Shown: positions 1-6,835, counted from the first letter of the stretch. The stretch: 11,335 bases of DNA from Clostridia bacterium (GCA_009929975.1 RZZF01000029.1:1-11335), one strand, 5' to 3'. Numbers and translations: made by a program. The notes: generated from the sequence alone by a model not told the origin.

Positions 1-837
1 GATCACAACAAGACCGGTCAGCATGAAGACCAGCGCAGAAACCGCCAGTATCAATAGCGAAAACCAGATGGGCACCTGCCAGTCAGAAAAATGCAGTGTC
101 ACACCCATAAACTGTTCGAATCCGGTTCTCGCCTCTAGCGGAACACCAGCGAAGGCAATCTCAAGCTGCGGCCGCATGATGATCTGGCGGAAGACTGAAA
201 CCGAATAGGAAACCGGAAACAGCTTGACGATCAGGCGGACCGCTTCCGGCAGCTGGCCGACCGGCAGATAGATACCGGCCACAAAACCGATCAGGGTGCC
301 GATGATGGTGCTTGCGGTGGAAAAAGCGTTGAGGCTGCTGAAAAACGCGACCATGAACAGCAGCATGGATGTGTTCGCCAACGTTGTCAGCATCAGGACA
401 CCGAGGATTTTCAGATAATCAATGAACGGCAGCAGCTGCCCTCCCCCGGCCAGCAGATAGGCCTGTGACAAGACCAGCGCGACCAGACTCATCACCAGAC
501 CGATCACGAACGATCCGATGATGTAGCCGCCCATCAGACGGCTGCGCGGGATCGGAGAAGAGTAAAAATCGCGGATCAGATGGCGGGAACGGTCCTCGAT
601 CATGATGCCGAAGGCTCCCATCGTCGCGGTGACGGAGGTCACTGCCAGGATCCCGGCGATGATCCAGGCATCCATCACCTGGCGGCCGTTGGGCAGATCA
701 CCCAGGCTGTTGGCCCACACATCACCGAGAAACAGCGCGTAGAGGGCGATGATGATGAAGACAGACAGCAGCGAGAAGAAGACGGCGCTTTTGTCGCGGA
801 AAAAGATCAGCAGCTGACGTTTTGCTAACTCAATCAT
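1..837 (-). CDS. ABC-2 type transporter permease (3' end cut by window)
   Basis: Membrane subunit of an ABC-2 (DrrB-like) exporter, acting in the cytoplasmic membrane with the ATPase encoded just upstream. The frame is open for all 279 codons from the ATG at 837 to the window edge. Hydrophobic stretches at about residues 17-38, 57-80, 106-129, 143-168, 175-195 and 257-278 suggest six membrane segments, the usual ABC-2 number. The motif SSPIPRSRLMGGY at about 93-105, between segments 2 and 3, resembles the conserved cytoplasmic loop of this family. Typical length is about 280-300 residues, so little is missing. The start is supported by an AAAGGAG site 8 bases upstream and by the ATGA overlap with the ATPase stop, which implies translational coupling. 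The exported substrate is not predictable; drugs, lipids or peptides are typical of the family. Confidence 0.9.
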   Translation of the reverse strand, partial: MIELAKRQLLIFFRDKSAVFFSLLSVFIIIALYALFLGDVWANSLGDLPNGRQVMDAWIIAGILAVTSVTATMGAFGIMIEDRSRHLIRDFYSSPIPRSRLMGGYIIGSFVIGLVMSLVALVLSQAYLLAGGGQLLPFIDYLKILGVLMLTTLANTSMLLFMVAFFSSLNAFSTASTIIGTLIGFVAGIYLPVGQLPEAVRLIVKLFPVSYSVSVFRQIIMRPQLEIAFAGVPLEARTGFEQFMGVTLHFSDWQVPIWFSLLILAVSALVFMLTGLVVI

Positions 838-1763
838 TCGCGCAGCTCCTTTCCGGTGATCGCGATAAACGCGTCATCCATGGTTCCGCTCTGCACTTCA
901 AAACTGATCAGCTGTTCTGACAACGCGTTGAGCAGCGGCAGTGCTGCCAGCGTATCCGGCAGACGAACGACAACACGATCGCGCTCCATCAGCGCGTCAT
1001 AGCCATCGGCCTCCAGTTTCCGGCAGACCTGATGTGGCTCATGGCAGCGGATCATGAGGCGATCCGATGTGTAGCGGTCGCGCAGAGCCAGCGGGGTGCC
1101 ACGCGCCGCGATCCCGCCATTATCGATGACGATCACATAATCAGCCGTAGCAGCCTCTTCCATATAGTGGGTGGTCATGAAAATCGTCATCTGCTGTTCC
1201 TGCTGCAGTCGCAGAATCGTCTCCCAGACAATTTTTCTCGTCTGAGGATCCAGGCCGGTCGTCGGTTCATCGAGAAAGAGAATATCCGGTGTATGGAGCA
1301 GCGCCCTGGCAATGTCGCAGCGACGGCGCTGACCGCCGGACAGACGGCCGTAAGGACGCTTGAGCAAATCCTGTATCCCGGCAGTCTTTGCGACACGTGT
1401 GATCGCCGCAGCGCGTTCCTGACGGGTCATCTGGTAAAAACTGGCACGAACAGACAGATTCTCCTCCACGGTCAGGAGCAAGTCGAGCAGTCCATCTTGG
1501 AAGACAACCCCGATTTTCGAGCGGATCGCCGCGTCATCGCGACCGAGCCGCAAGCCGTCGATGCTGACCTCTCCGCTGTCCGGCGGCATGAATGTGCAGA
1601 TCATATCAATGGTCGTCGATTTTCCCGCGCCGTTCGGTCCGAGAAACGCGAAAAATTTCCCGCGTTCAACATAAAAACTGATGTCCCGTACGGCCCGGAT
1701 CTGGCCATACGATTTACTTAAATTGCTGACTTCAATGATTCGTTCTGACTCGCTTCGTGTCAT
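834..1763 (-). CDS. ABC transporter ATP-binding protein (DrrA-like)
   Basis: ATPase subunit that would power the adjacent ABC-2 permease. With the ATG at 1763 it has 309 residues. Walker A GPNGAGKST is at 42-50, the Q-loop glutamine at 89, signature LSGGQ at 141-145, Walker B ILFLDEP at 161-167 and the switch histidine at 199 (TTHYMEEA). All catalytic elements are intact. The C-terminal segment after about residue 225 is the extra regulatory region usual in DrrA-type exporter ATPases. A TTG start 24 bases further upstream would add eight residues, but it would place the GGGAAAGGA ribosome site inside the coding region, so the ATG is preferred. The gene is transcribed away from gpr and shares a palindrome-rich control region with it. 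The role as exporter ATPase is secure; the substrate is unknown. Confidence 0.93.
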   Translation of the reverse strand: MTRSESERIIEVSNLSKSYGQIRAVRDISFYVERGKFFAFLGPNGAGKSTTIDMICTFMPPDSGEVSIDGLRLGRDDAAIRSKIGVVFQDGLLDLLLTVEENLSVRASFYQMTRQERAAAITRVAKTAGIQDLLKRPYGRLSGGQRRRCDIARALLHTPDILFLDEPTTGLDPQTRKIVWETILRLQQEQQMTIFMTTHYMEEAATADYVIVIDNGGIAARGTPLALRDRYTSDRLMIRCHEPHQVCRKLEADGYDALMERDRVVVRLPDTLAALPLLNALSEQLISFEVQSGTMDDAFIAITGKELRE

Positions 1764-1769
1764 AGCGTT

Positions 1770-1778
1770 TCCTTTCCC
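1770..1778 (-). promoter_or_regulatory. Ribosome binding site deciding the ATPase start
   Basis: On the minus strand this reads GGGAAAGGA, with 6 bases to the ATG at 1763. It excludes the upstream in-frame TTG at 1787 as the main start. Confidence 0.7.
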
Positions 1779-1846
1779 TATTCTCAAGTGTCGATGCCAT
1801 TGGCTGGCGGTCTGTCATCGGTTCATCCGGTCAGAAAGGCACTTTC

Positions 1847-1875
1847 AGTATATCGGATGACGCGCCTGAAGAACA
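1847..1875 (-). promoter_or_regulatory. Candidate promoter of the ABC exporter operon
   Basis: The minus strand carries TATACT (1852-1847), a good -10 box. At 17-bp spacing the -35 position (1875-1870) reads TGTTCT, a poor match to TTGACA. A good -10 with a poor -35, directly next to a perfect palindrome, suggests dependence on an activator. This is inference from sequence only. Confidence 0.4.
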
Positions 1876-1889
1876 TGACAAATTTGTCA
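1876..1889. promoter_or_regulatory. 14-bp perfect palindrome, candidate operator
   Basis: TGACAAATTTGTCA is its own reverse complement and lies in the divergent gap between the ABC operon and gpr-serC. Its centre (1882.5) would fall about 42 bases upstream of the transcription start expected from the TATACT box, the position used by class II activators. The TGACA-N4-TGTCA layout could suit a dimeric helix-turn-helix regulator. No regulator gene is visible in the window. Confidence 0.5.
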
Positions 1890-1925
1890 GTATTCATGCA
1901 GACAATCGACTCAATCCGGACTGGG

Positions 1926-1945
1926 ACCGGATACCCTGATCCGGT
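1926..1945. promoter_or_regulatory. Inverted repeat ACCGGAT-N6-ATCCGGT upstream of gpr
   Basis: Two perfect 7-base arms are separated by 6 bases, directly upstream of and touching the candidate -10 region of gpr. The position suits a repressor operator. As RNA it could also form a hairpin, but there is no T-run after it, so it is not a terminator. Confidence 0.4.
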
Positions 1946-1960
1946 AAAATAGAGTATGAT
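1945..1960 (+). promoter_or_regulatory. Candidate -10 region for gpr-serC
   Basis: TAAAAT (1945-1950) and TATGAT (1955-1960) are both reasonable -10 boxes, about 40-55 bases before the gpr start. Neither has a recognisable -35 at standard spacing. Which one is used cannot be decided from sequence. Confidence 0.35.
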
Positions 1961-2001
1961 GAAAAAAAGACCGGCATCGCCGGAGAAAGAAGGACTGGGA
2001 T

Positions 2002-2994
2002 ATGGTTTACCAGGCAAAAGCATCCCGTTATCAGGATATGGTCTATCGCCGCTGCGGCCGCAGCGGACTGCGTCTGCCGGCCATTTCACTGGGCATGTGG
2101 CACAATTTCGGTGGTGATCACAGTTTTGAGAATATGCGTGAGATGGTGCAGACCGCGTTTGACCTCGGCATCACCCATTTTGATCTTGCCAACAACTACG
2201 GTCCGCCGCCAGGATCGGCGGAAATCGCGTTCGGCCGCATCCTCAAGCAGGATTTCGCTCCGTATCGCGACGAAATGATCATCTCCAGCAAGGCCGGCTA
2301 CGGCATGTGGGAAGGTCCCTACGGCGACTGGGGCTCACGCAAGTATCTCCTTGCCAGCCTGGATCAGAGCCTGAACCGGCTCGGACTCGACTATGTGGAT
2401 ATCTTCTATCACCACCGGCCGGATCCGGACACGCCTCTGGAAGAAACCATGGGGGCGCTGGCCAGTGCTGTGAAACAGGGTAAAGCGATGTATGTCGGTA
2501 TTTCCAATTATAAGCCGAATGAAGCCGCTGCCGCGATTTCACTATTGAAAGACATGGGAACACCCTGCCTGATCCATCAGCCATCCTATTCCATGCTCAA
2601 CCGGTGGGTCGAGGACGGCCTGCTTGATGTGCTGGAACGTGAAGGTGTTGGCAGCATTGCCTTCTCCCCTCTGGCCGGCGGCGTGCTGACGGGGAAATAT
2701 ATCAACGGGATCCCGGCCGATTCCCGAGCCGCGGGAAAATCACAATTTCTCAGCGAACGTGACCTGACTGAGGAAAAACTGGCCGTGATCAAACAACTCG
2801 GTGAAGTGGCCCGGTCGCGCGGCCAGTCCCTGACCCAGATGTCGCTGGCCTGGGTGCTGCGCGGTGGACGGGTGACCTCGGCGCTGATCGGCGCCAGCCG
2901 GCCTGCCCAGATTGAAGAAAATGTGGCCACACTGGCCAATCTGGACTTCAGTCCGGAAGAACTGCGGCAGATCGAACAGATTCTCACGGCCTGA
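2002..2994 (+). CDS. gpr: L-glyceraldehyde 3-phosphate reductase (aldo/keto reductase, YghZ/Gpr type)
   Basis: Soluble NADPH-dependent aldo/keto reductase of 330 residues. It resembles E. coli YghZ (Gpr) along its length as I recall that protein, including GLRLPAISLGMWHNFG (22-37), FDLANNYGPPPGSAE (60-74), SRKYLLASLDQSL (112-124) and LIHQPSYSMLNRWV. The E. coli enzyme reduces L-glyceraldehyde 3-phosphate to sn-glycerol 3-phosphate and also acts on methylglyoxal. The catalytic tetrad is complete: D61, Y66, K97, H138. The protein lacks the short C-terminal tail of E. coli YghZ (346 residues), otherwise it is full length. AAGGA at 1990-1994 lies 7 bases before the ATG. serC follows after 34 bases without a terminator, so the two are probably co-transcribed. 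The likely job is removal of toxic triose or reactive aldehydes. Family assignment is strong; physiological substrate is inferred. Confidence 0.88.
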   Translation: MVYQAKASRYQDMVYRRCGRSGLRLPAISLGMWHNFGGDHSFENMREMVQTAFDLGITHFDLANNYGPPPGSAEIAFGRILKQDFAPYRDEMIISSKAGYGMWEGPYGDWGSRKYLLASLDQSLNRLGLDYVDIFYHHRPDPDTPLEETMGALASAVKQGKAMYVGISNYKPNEAAAAISLLKDMGTPCLIHQPSYSMLNRWVEDGLLDVLEREGVGSIAFSPLAGGVLTGKYINGIPADSRAAGKSQFLSERDLTEEKLAVIKQLGEVARSRGQSLTQMSLAWVLRGGRVTSALIGASRPAQIEENVATLANLDFSPEELRQIEQILTA

Positions 2995-3028
2995 ACCGCT
3001 ATTTATCAGAAGGAAAGGATCATCAGCG

Positions 3029-4120
3029 ATGCACAGAGTCTATAATTTTTCAGCAGGCCCTTCGGTTCTGCCTCTGCCGGTTTTGCAAAAAGCCGCGTCG
3101 GAAATCACTGATTACCAGGGCTGCGGTATGTCCGTGATGGAAATGAGCCACCGCTCCCCCGTCTTCGAGGCCATTATCGCCGATACGGAACGCCGTCTGC
3201 GCGATATCATGGCGATTCCGGACAATTACAGGGTACTCTTCCTGCAAGGCGGCGCGACCGCACAATTCGCGGCGGTTCCACTCAATCTGCTCAGCGGCTC
3301 AGGCAAAGCGGACTATATTATCAGCGGCCAATTCTCGCAGAAAGCCTATCAGGAAGCCTGCCATTATGGCGATATCCGCGCGGCGGCTTCGAGTGAGGCC
3401 ACCTTATTTGACCGTGTGCCTGAATTCTCAGCCGCGGATCTGCGTCCCGATGCCGATTATGTCCATATCTGCTATAACAACACCATCTTCGGTTCGCGCT
3501 TCCCTGAGATTCCGGATACCGGCGGTATTCCCCTCGTCGCGGATCTTTCATCCTGCATCCTCTCTGAACCGATCGACATCTCCCGCTTTGCTCTGGTTTA
3601 TGCCGGAGCCCAGAAAAACATGGCTCCGGCCGGACTGACCGTTGTGATCGTCCGCGAGGACTTGCTCGGCCGGCAGCAGGCACAAACGCCGCAGGTGATG
3701 AATTACCAGATCATGGACCGCAACGGCAGCATGCTCAATACACCGCCGTGCTACTCAATTTATATGTGCGGCCTGGTACTAGAATGGCTGGACGGCACGA
3801 TCGGCGGCCTGGCGCGGATGGCTGAAATCAACCGGCGCAAGGCAGAAAAGCTCTACCGCTATCTTGATCAGTCGCACTTCTATAAGACGCGTATTATGCC
3901 GGAGCACCGGTCGATCATGAATGTCACCTTCGCCACCGGGGATCATGATCTCGACGCCGTGTTCTCCCGCGAGGCGGAAGCAGCCGGGCTGGTCAATCTG
4001 GCCGGCCATCGCAGCACCGGCGGCATGCGGGCATCCATCTACAACGCGATGCCTGAGGAAGGAATCGATGAACTGATCCGTTTCATGACCCGCTTCGCGG
4101 CTGAACAGGACCATAAATGA
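3029..4120 (+). CDS. serC: Phosphoserine aminotransferase
   Basis: PLP enzyme converting 3-phosphohydroxypyruvate and glutamate to O-phosphoserine and 2-oxoglutarate, the second step of serine synthesis; in some bacteria SerC also serves pyridoxal phosphate synthesis. It has 363 residues, normal for SerC. Diagnostic stretches are YNFSAGPSVLP (5-15), MSVMEMSHRSP (34-44), LQGGATAQFAAVPLN (72-86), the PLP lysine K196 in YAGAQKNMAPAGLT, and GGMRASIYNAMP near the C-terminus, all matching known SerC proteins. The frame stays open upstream into gpr, but the ATG at 3029 begins the conserved N-terminus and has AAAGGA 9 bases before it. It probably shares the gpr promoter. The usual partner serA is not in the window. 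No terminator hairpin is visible after the stop. Confidence 0.96.
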   Translation: MHRVYNFSAGPSVLPLPVLQKAASEITDYQGCGMSVMEMSHRSPVFEAIIADTERRLRDIMAIPDNYRVLFLQGGATAQFAAVPLNLLSGSGKADYIISGQFSQKAYQEACHYGDIRAAASSEATLFDRVPEFSAADLRPDADYVHICYNNTIFGSRFPEIPDTGGIPLVADLSSCILSEPIDISRFALVYAGAQKNMAPAGLTVVIVREDLLGRQQAQTPQVMNYQIMDRNGSMLNTPPCYSIYMCGLVLEWLDGTIGGLARMAEINRRKAEKLYRYLDQSHFYKTRIMPEHRSIMNVTFATGDHDLDAVFSREAEAAGLVNLAGHRSTGGMRASIYNAMPEEGIDELIRFMTRFAAEQDHK

Positions 4121-4160
4121 GCGAAATCAGGACAGAATCGATAAAATTGCCGGGAAATAC

Positions 4161-4200
4161 TTGTATTATTGACTTTCGTGTGTTAGTGTAAAGTCCTTAT
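4161..4200 (+). promoter_or_regulatory. AT-rich candidate promoter for the zinc-ribbon gene
   Basis: This stretch is clearly more AT-rich than its surroundings. It contains TATTAT (4164-4169) as a possible -10 box and TTGACT (4169-4174) as a possible -35 box. TTGACT has no good -10 at 16-18 bp, so the exact promoter is unresolved. The gap 4121-4275 otherwise holds only the untranslated leader. Confidence 0.3.
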
Positions 4201-4275
4201 GAGTCTGCAGTGAAAACGACGATTTGTAAGGGAATAATTCAAATGTTTCAACAAGAAACGAAAGAGGATCAAGAA

Positions 4276-4572
4276 ATGGCAGACAAGAACATTAATTGCA
4301 AAGATTGTGGCTCAGTATTTGTGTTCACCGAACAGGAACAGGCTTTTTATCGCGAAAAAGGATTTGAAAATGATCCTCTGCGTTGCCCCTCCTGCCGTGC
4401 AGCAAGAAAACAGTCCAGAGGCAATGGCGGTTTCCGCAGTGGCCGCGGCGAGCGTGTCATGTACCCGGCAATCTGTGCCGAGTGCGGAAAAGAAACAGAA
4501 GTTCCCTTCAAGCCCAGCGACGATCGCCCGGTTTATTGCAGAGATTGCTACAGACCCAATAATTATCGCTGA
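4276..4572 (+). CDS. Small double zinc-ribbon (CxxC) protein
   Basis: 98-residue protein of the family annotated as zinc-ribbon / CxxC-x17-CxxC domain protein, common in Bacillota; its exact function is unknown. The first site is C8/C11 with C37/C40, the second C68/C71 with C88/C91, each a pair of CxxC motifs expected to hold one zinc. Between them (about 43-60) is a basic Gly/Arg-rich linker with RGNGG and RSGRG, which resembles RNA-binding tails. MADKNINCKDCG is the usual family N-terminus and AGAGGA lies 7 bases before this ATG, so it is chosen. An in-frame ATG at 4243 with its own AAGGGA site would add 11 polar residues and cannot be excluded. The gene has its own AT-rich upstream region and a strong terminator, so it is probably monocistronic. 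Nucleic-acid binding is inference. Confidence 0.85.
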   Translation: MADKNINCKDCGSVFVFTEQEQAFYREKGFENDPLRCPSCRAARKQSRGNGGFRSGRGERVMYPAICAECGKETEVPFKPSDDRPVYCRDCYRPNNYR

Positions 4573-4595
4573 CCCGACGCGTTACACGTCAATTC

Positions 4596-4633
4596 AAGAA
4601 CCTCCGGTCTTTCGGCCGGGGGTTCTTTTTTTC
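4596..4633 (+). terminator. Intrinsic terminator after the zinc-ribbon gene
   Basis: AAGAACCTCCGG pairs with CCGGGGGTTCTT (one T-G wobble) around a short TCTTTCGG loop and runs into a long T tract ending at 4632. This is a textbook rho-independent terminator for plus-strand transcription. It separates the zinc-ribbon gene from the next operon. Confidence 0.9.
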
Positions 4634-4635
4634 TG

Positions 4636-4661
4636 TTGATCCGGCCCGGATCTGCTACAAT
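4636..4661 (+). promoter_or_regulatory. Candidate extended -10 promoter of the 4696-7849 operon
   Basis: TGCTACAAT (4653-4661) is an extended -10 element (TGN plus TACAAT). The -35 side is weak: TTGATC at 4636-4641 is only 14 bp away. Transcription would start near 4668, leaving a leader of about 28 bases that carries AGGAGG. It lies directly after the upstream terminator, as expected for a new transcription unit. Confidence 0.5.
4638..4652. promoter_or_regulatory. Perfect inverted repeat GATCCGG-C-CCGGATC
   Basis: Seven-base perfect arms around one C sit immediately upstream of the extended -10 element. It covers the -35 to -10 spacer, so a bound protein would block or remodel RNA polymerase. 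It uses the same ATCCGG/CCGGAT half-site as the repeat upstream of gpr, but in the opposite arrangement. Confidence 0.4.
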
Positions 4662-4695
4662 GGAAGTATCATTTCTTCACAGGAGGCGACACCAT

Positions 4696-5037
4696 ATGGC
4701 AAAGATCTCACTGAGCGGCCGGGGTGACATTCATACACTTGCCCGGCATCTGGAAGCCGAATTAAGCCAGCATGCCCTGTCATGCAGTCTGGTTGACAGC
4801 GTCGTACGCAATCTCGGCGGTCAGACGCTGATCTGCATGGTTTTCGACAAATATTACATGCGGACATCCAATCGCGCGACCTTGACCGTGACGCTATTAA
4901 GTGACGGACAGATGATCTACGCGGACGCGATCGGATCCGGTGGCGGCGAAGGGGCTATCTTCCGCTTTTCCTGGGGTGCTGACGAAAATTTTACCGGCAC
5001 GGCCGAACGTATCCTGCGCTCAATGGGTCTTGACTGA
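4696..5037 (+). CDS. DUF6054-like small protein
   Basis: 113-residue protein with no signal peptide or membrane segment. Its layout resembles, from memory, the DUF6054 family of Bacillota: an N-terminal GDIHTLARHLEAEL helix, a central beta-rich part with the motif FDKYYMRTSNRATLTVTLL, then a glycine-rich IGSGGGEGAIFRFSWG stretch and a short C-terminal helix. That family has no assigned function. AGGAGG at 4681-4686 lies 9 bases before the ATG and supports this start over in-frame upstream starts, one of which (4636) overlaps the promoter. It is the first gene of a likely operon: the next gene starts 13 bases after its stop, followed by two sugar-isomerase-like genes. That placement suggests an accessory role in the same pathway, which is inference. 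The CDS is secure; the family name is moderately secure. Confidence 0.7.
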   Translation: MAKISLSGRGDIHTLARHLEAELSQHALSCSLVDSVVRNLGGQTLICMVFDKYYMRTSNRATLTVTLLSDGQMIYADAIGSGGGEGAIFRFSWGADENFTGTAERILRSMGLD

Positions 5038-5050
5038 CCGGGAGGTTTCC

Positions 5051-5917
5051 ATGGACATTGGCTTTTACTCACCGGAACTGCAGCGGCCCGATCTGGCATC
5101 CTTCTTCCATGATGCCGCGGCGATGGGCTATCGGACCGTCCAGTTCAATTTTCTTACAACCGGGTTGGAAGAAATGCCCTCCCGGATCCCTGCCGCGCTG
5201 CTGCGGCAGATCATCCGTCATTCAAGCGGGAGCGCGATCCGGATTGTGGCTGTGAACGGAACCTTCAACATGATCCACCCGGATCGGGATATGCGCCAGC
5301 TCGGCATTGAGCGGTTTCATGTCATGGCTGATGCCTGTGCCGACCTTGACTGCCCGATTGTCACGCTCTGTACCGGAAGCCGGCATCCCGACAGCATGTG
5401 GCGCTTCCACCCGGACAGTCTGCTGCCGCAGGCCTGGGATGACCTGCGCCGCAGCCTCGAGGCGATTTTGCCTGACGCGCAGCGCTACGGGCTGATTCTG
5501 GGTATAGAAAGTGAGGCAAGCAACTGTGTCAACAGTGCCGGGCGGGCACGCCGCCTGCTCGACGAATATCAGACACCGCATCTGAAAATCATCATGGACG
5601 CCGCCAATCTGTTCGCGCCAGGACAGGCAGAGCCTGAACAGGTGCGGCCGGTGATCGATGAAGCCTTCACACTGCTCGGCAGCGACCTGTGCCTGGCCCA
5701 TGGCAAGGATCTGCAGGCCGGCCCGGGCCTGTCCTTCACCCACGCCGGCGACGGGATCATCGATTTTCCTTATTACCTGAACCATTTGGCTGAAAGCGGC
5801 TATACCGATAGTTTTATTCTGCACGGAATTCATGATGAGGCCAATCTGGAAAGCAGCCTGTCATTCATTCAGGCGCTCACCGGGGATGCCGCGAACCACC
5901 AGAAAGGGGTCATGTGA
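5051..5917 (+). CDS. Sugar phosphate isomerase/epimerase-like TIM-barrel protein (first of pair)
   Basis: 288-residue member of the xylose isomerase-like TIM-barrel (AP endonuclease 2) superfamily, whose members use a divalent metal to isomerise or epimerise sugars or cyclitols. Candidate metal ligands are E153 in GIESEAS, D183 in IMDAANLF and H217 in LAHGKD. At the usual last ligand position, where many members have glutamate, this protein reads FILHGIHDE (255-263), so histidine 259 may stand in its place. No signal peptide is present, so it is cytoplasmic. GGGAGG lies 5 bases before the ATG. Longer in-frame extensions run into the previous gene and are rejected. It is tightly linked to the next gene, which belongs to the same superfamily, with 1 base between stop and start. 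Fold assignment is good; substrate unknown. Confidence 0.82.
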   Translation: MDIGFYSPELQRPDLASFFHDAAAMGYRTVQFNFLTTGLEEMPSRIPAALLRQIIRHSSGSAIRIVAVNGTFNMIHPDRDMRQLGIERFHVMADACADLDCPIVTLCTGSRHPDSMWRFHPDSLLPQAWDDLRRSLEAILPDAQRYGLILGIESEASNCVNSAGRARRLLDEYQTPHLKIIMDAANLFAPGQAEPEQVRPVIDEAFTLLGSDLCLAHGKDLQAGPGLSFTHAGDGIIDFPYYLNHLAESGYTDSFILHGIHDEANLESSLSFIQALTGDAANHQKGVM

Positions 5918-5918
5918 T

Positions 5919-6770
5919 ATGTATCTGACATTTGATGCCGCTATGTTGGGGATCCGAGGCGATTTTGCCACCACTGCCCGTCTGGCCGCCAAGGCCGGAT
6001 TCAAAGGCATTCAGGTTACTGCGGAATGGATGAACCAGCCCGGGAAATTACATGAAGCGGGCAGAATCGTCCGCGATCTTGGACTGCAGTGGGGCCTGAT
6101 GCCGACACCCGCCGATTTCTTTGATCCAGAACTGGACGAAGCACGCTTCGAGAAAGCATTGGAAACACTGAAACAATGGGCGGACACAGCCCGCTCGGTC
6201 GGTATGCGCCGAGCTTACAATCATGTCTGGCCAAGCCATGACTCACCTTCATTTGCGGAAACTTTCGACTGGCATGTCCAGCGGCTGCGCCGGATCGAGG
6301 CGGTTCTCAACATGAATCAGATCCGCTACGGTCTGGAATTTCTCGGACCGCAGGAACTCCGGACCATGCGGCCGCATCGTTTCGTGCACACGATCGCCGG
6401 CGTTCTGGCGATCGCGGATGCCGCCGGCGGGAATAGCGGATTTCTCTTTGACACCTACCACTGGTACACCGGCAGCGGCCGTCTTGATGATGTCTATCTG
6501 GCCGCGGCCAACCATGCGCGCATGGTCTGTGTCCATATCAATGACGCCCCGGCCGGTGTCGCACGGGACGATCTGAAGGATCTGACCCGGGCACTGCCGA
6601 TGACCACCGGCGTGATCAACAGCGCGGCTGTGCTGGGTATCTTTCGCCAGAATGGCTATGAAGGACCCGTCCTGTGTGAACCGATGCGTCCGACCACTGA
6701 ACGTTTCGCCGGTTATCCGGCTGACCAGGCAATCGCGGAAGCCTATGCCGCCGCGTCACGTACACTGTAA
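5919..6770 (+). CDS. Sugar phosphate isomerase/epimerase (second of pair)
   Basis: 283-residue protein of the xylose isomerase-like TIM-barrel superfamily. Candidate metal ligands are complete and well placed: E140 in YGLEFLG, D178 in FLFDTYHW, H206 in VCVHINDAP and E254 in VLCEPM. This is the pattern of proteins annotated as sugar phosphate isomerase/epimerase, related to inosose/keto-sugar epimerases. AGAAAGGGG at 5901-5909 lies about 9 bases before the ATG; only one base separates it from the previous stop, so the pair is probably translationally linked. It shares little obvious sequence with its neighbour beyond the fold, so the two look like sequential enzymes or subunits rather than a recent duplication. 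It is followed after 65 bases by an interrupted aldo/keto reductase. The precise reaction is not predictable. Confidence 0.87.
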   Translation: MYLTFDAAMLGIRGDFATTARLAAKAGFKGIQVTAEWMNQPGKLHEAGRIVRDLGLQWGLMPTPADFFDPELDEARFEKALETLKQWADTARSVGMRRAYNHVWPSHDSPSFAETFDWHVQRLRRIEAVLNMNQIRYGLEFLGPQELRTMRPHRFVHTIAGVLAIADAAGGNSGFLFDTYHWYTGSGRLDDVYLAAANHARMVCVHINDAPAGVARDDLKDLTRALPMTTGVINSAAVLGIFRQNGYEGPVLCEPMRPTTERFAGYPADQAIAEAYAAASRTL

Positions 6771-6773
6771 GCA

Positions 6774-6813
6774 TTATTCAGAATAAGCAATGGCGGCTGC
6801 CAAAGCCGGCCGC
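6774..6813 (+). repeat. Two small inverted repeats between isomerase and aldo/keto reductase
   Basis: TTATTC-A-GAATAA (6774-6786) is followed by GCGGCTG / CGGCCGC (6793-6799 and 6807-6813, one wobble). The second forms a stable RNA hairpin but has no T tract, so it is not an intrinsic terminator. It could limit expression or mark RNA processing within the operon. Confidence 0.35.
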
Positions 6814-6835
6814 TATGAGAATGGAGAAGTCAATC

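Noticed and set aside
1032..1721. Long plus-strand reading frame of 229 codons opposite the ABC ATPase
   Set aside because: It is antisense to a fully motif-supported ATPase, has no ribosome site and no recognisable domain. Such shadows are common in GC-rich DNA.
1823..2089. Minus-strand reading frame of 88 codons across the divergent promoter region
   Set aside because: It spans regulatory repeats and the gpr start, with no ribosome site or recognisable domain.
2912..3028. Upstream in-frame extension of serC into gpr
   Set aside because: The conserved SerC N-terminus begins at the ATG at 3029, which has a proper ribosome site; the extension has no family similarity.
5222..5833. Minus-strand reading frame of 203 codons opposite the first isomerase-like gene
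   Set aside because: Antisense to a well-supported gene in a tight operon, with no family signature of its own.
6793..6813. Hairpin after the second isomerase gene as a terminator
   Set aside because: The stem is stable but no T tract follows, so it is not an intrinsic terminator.
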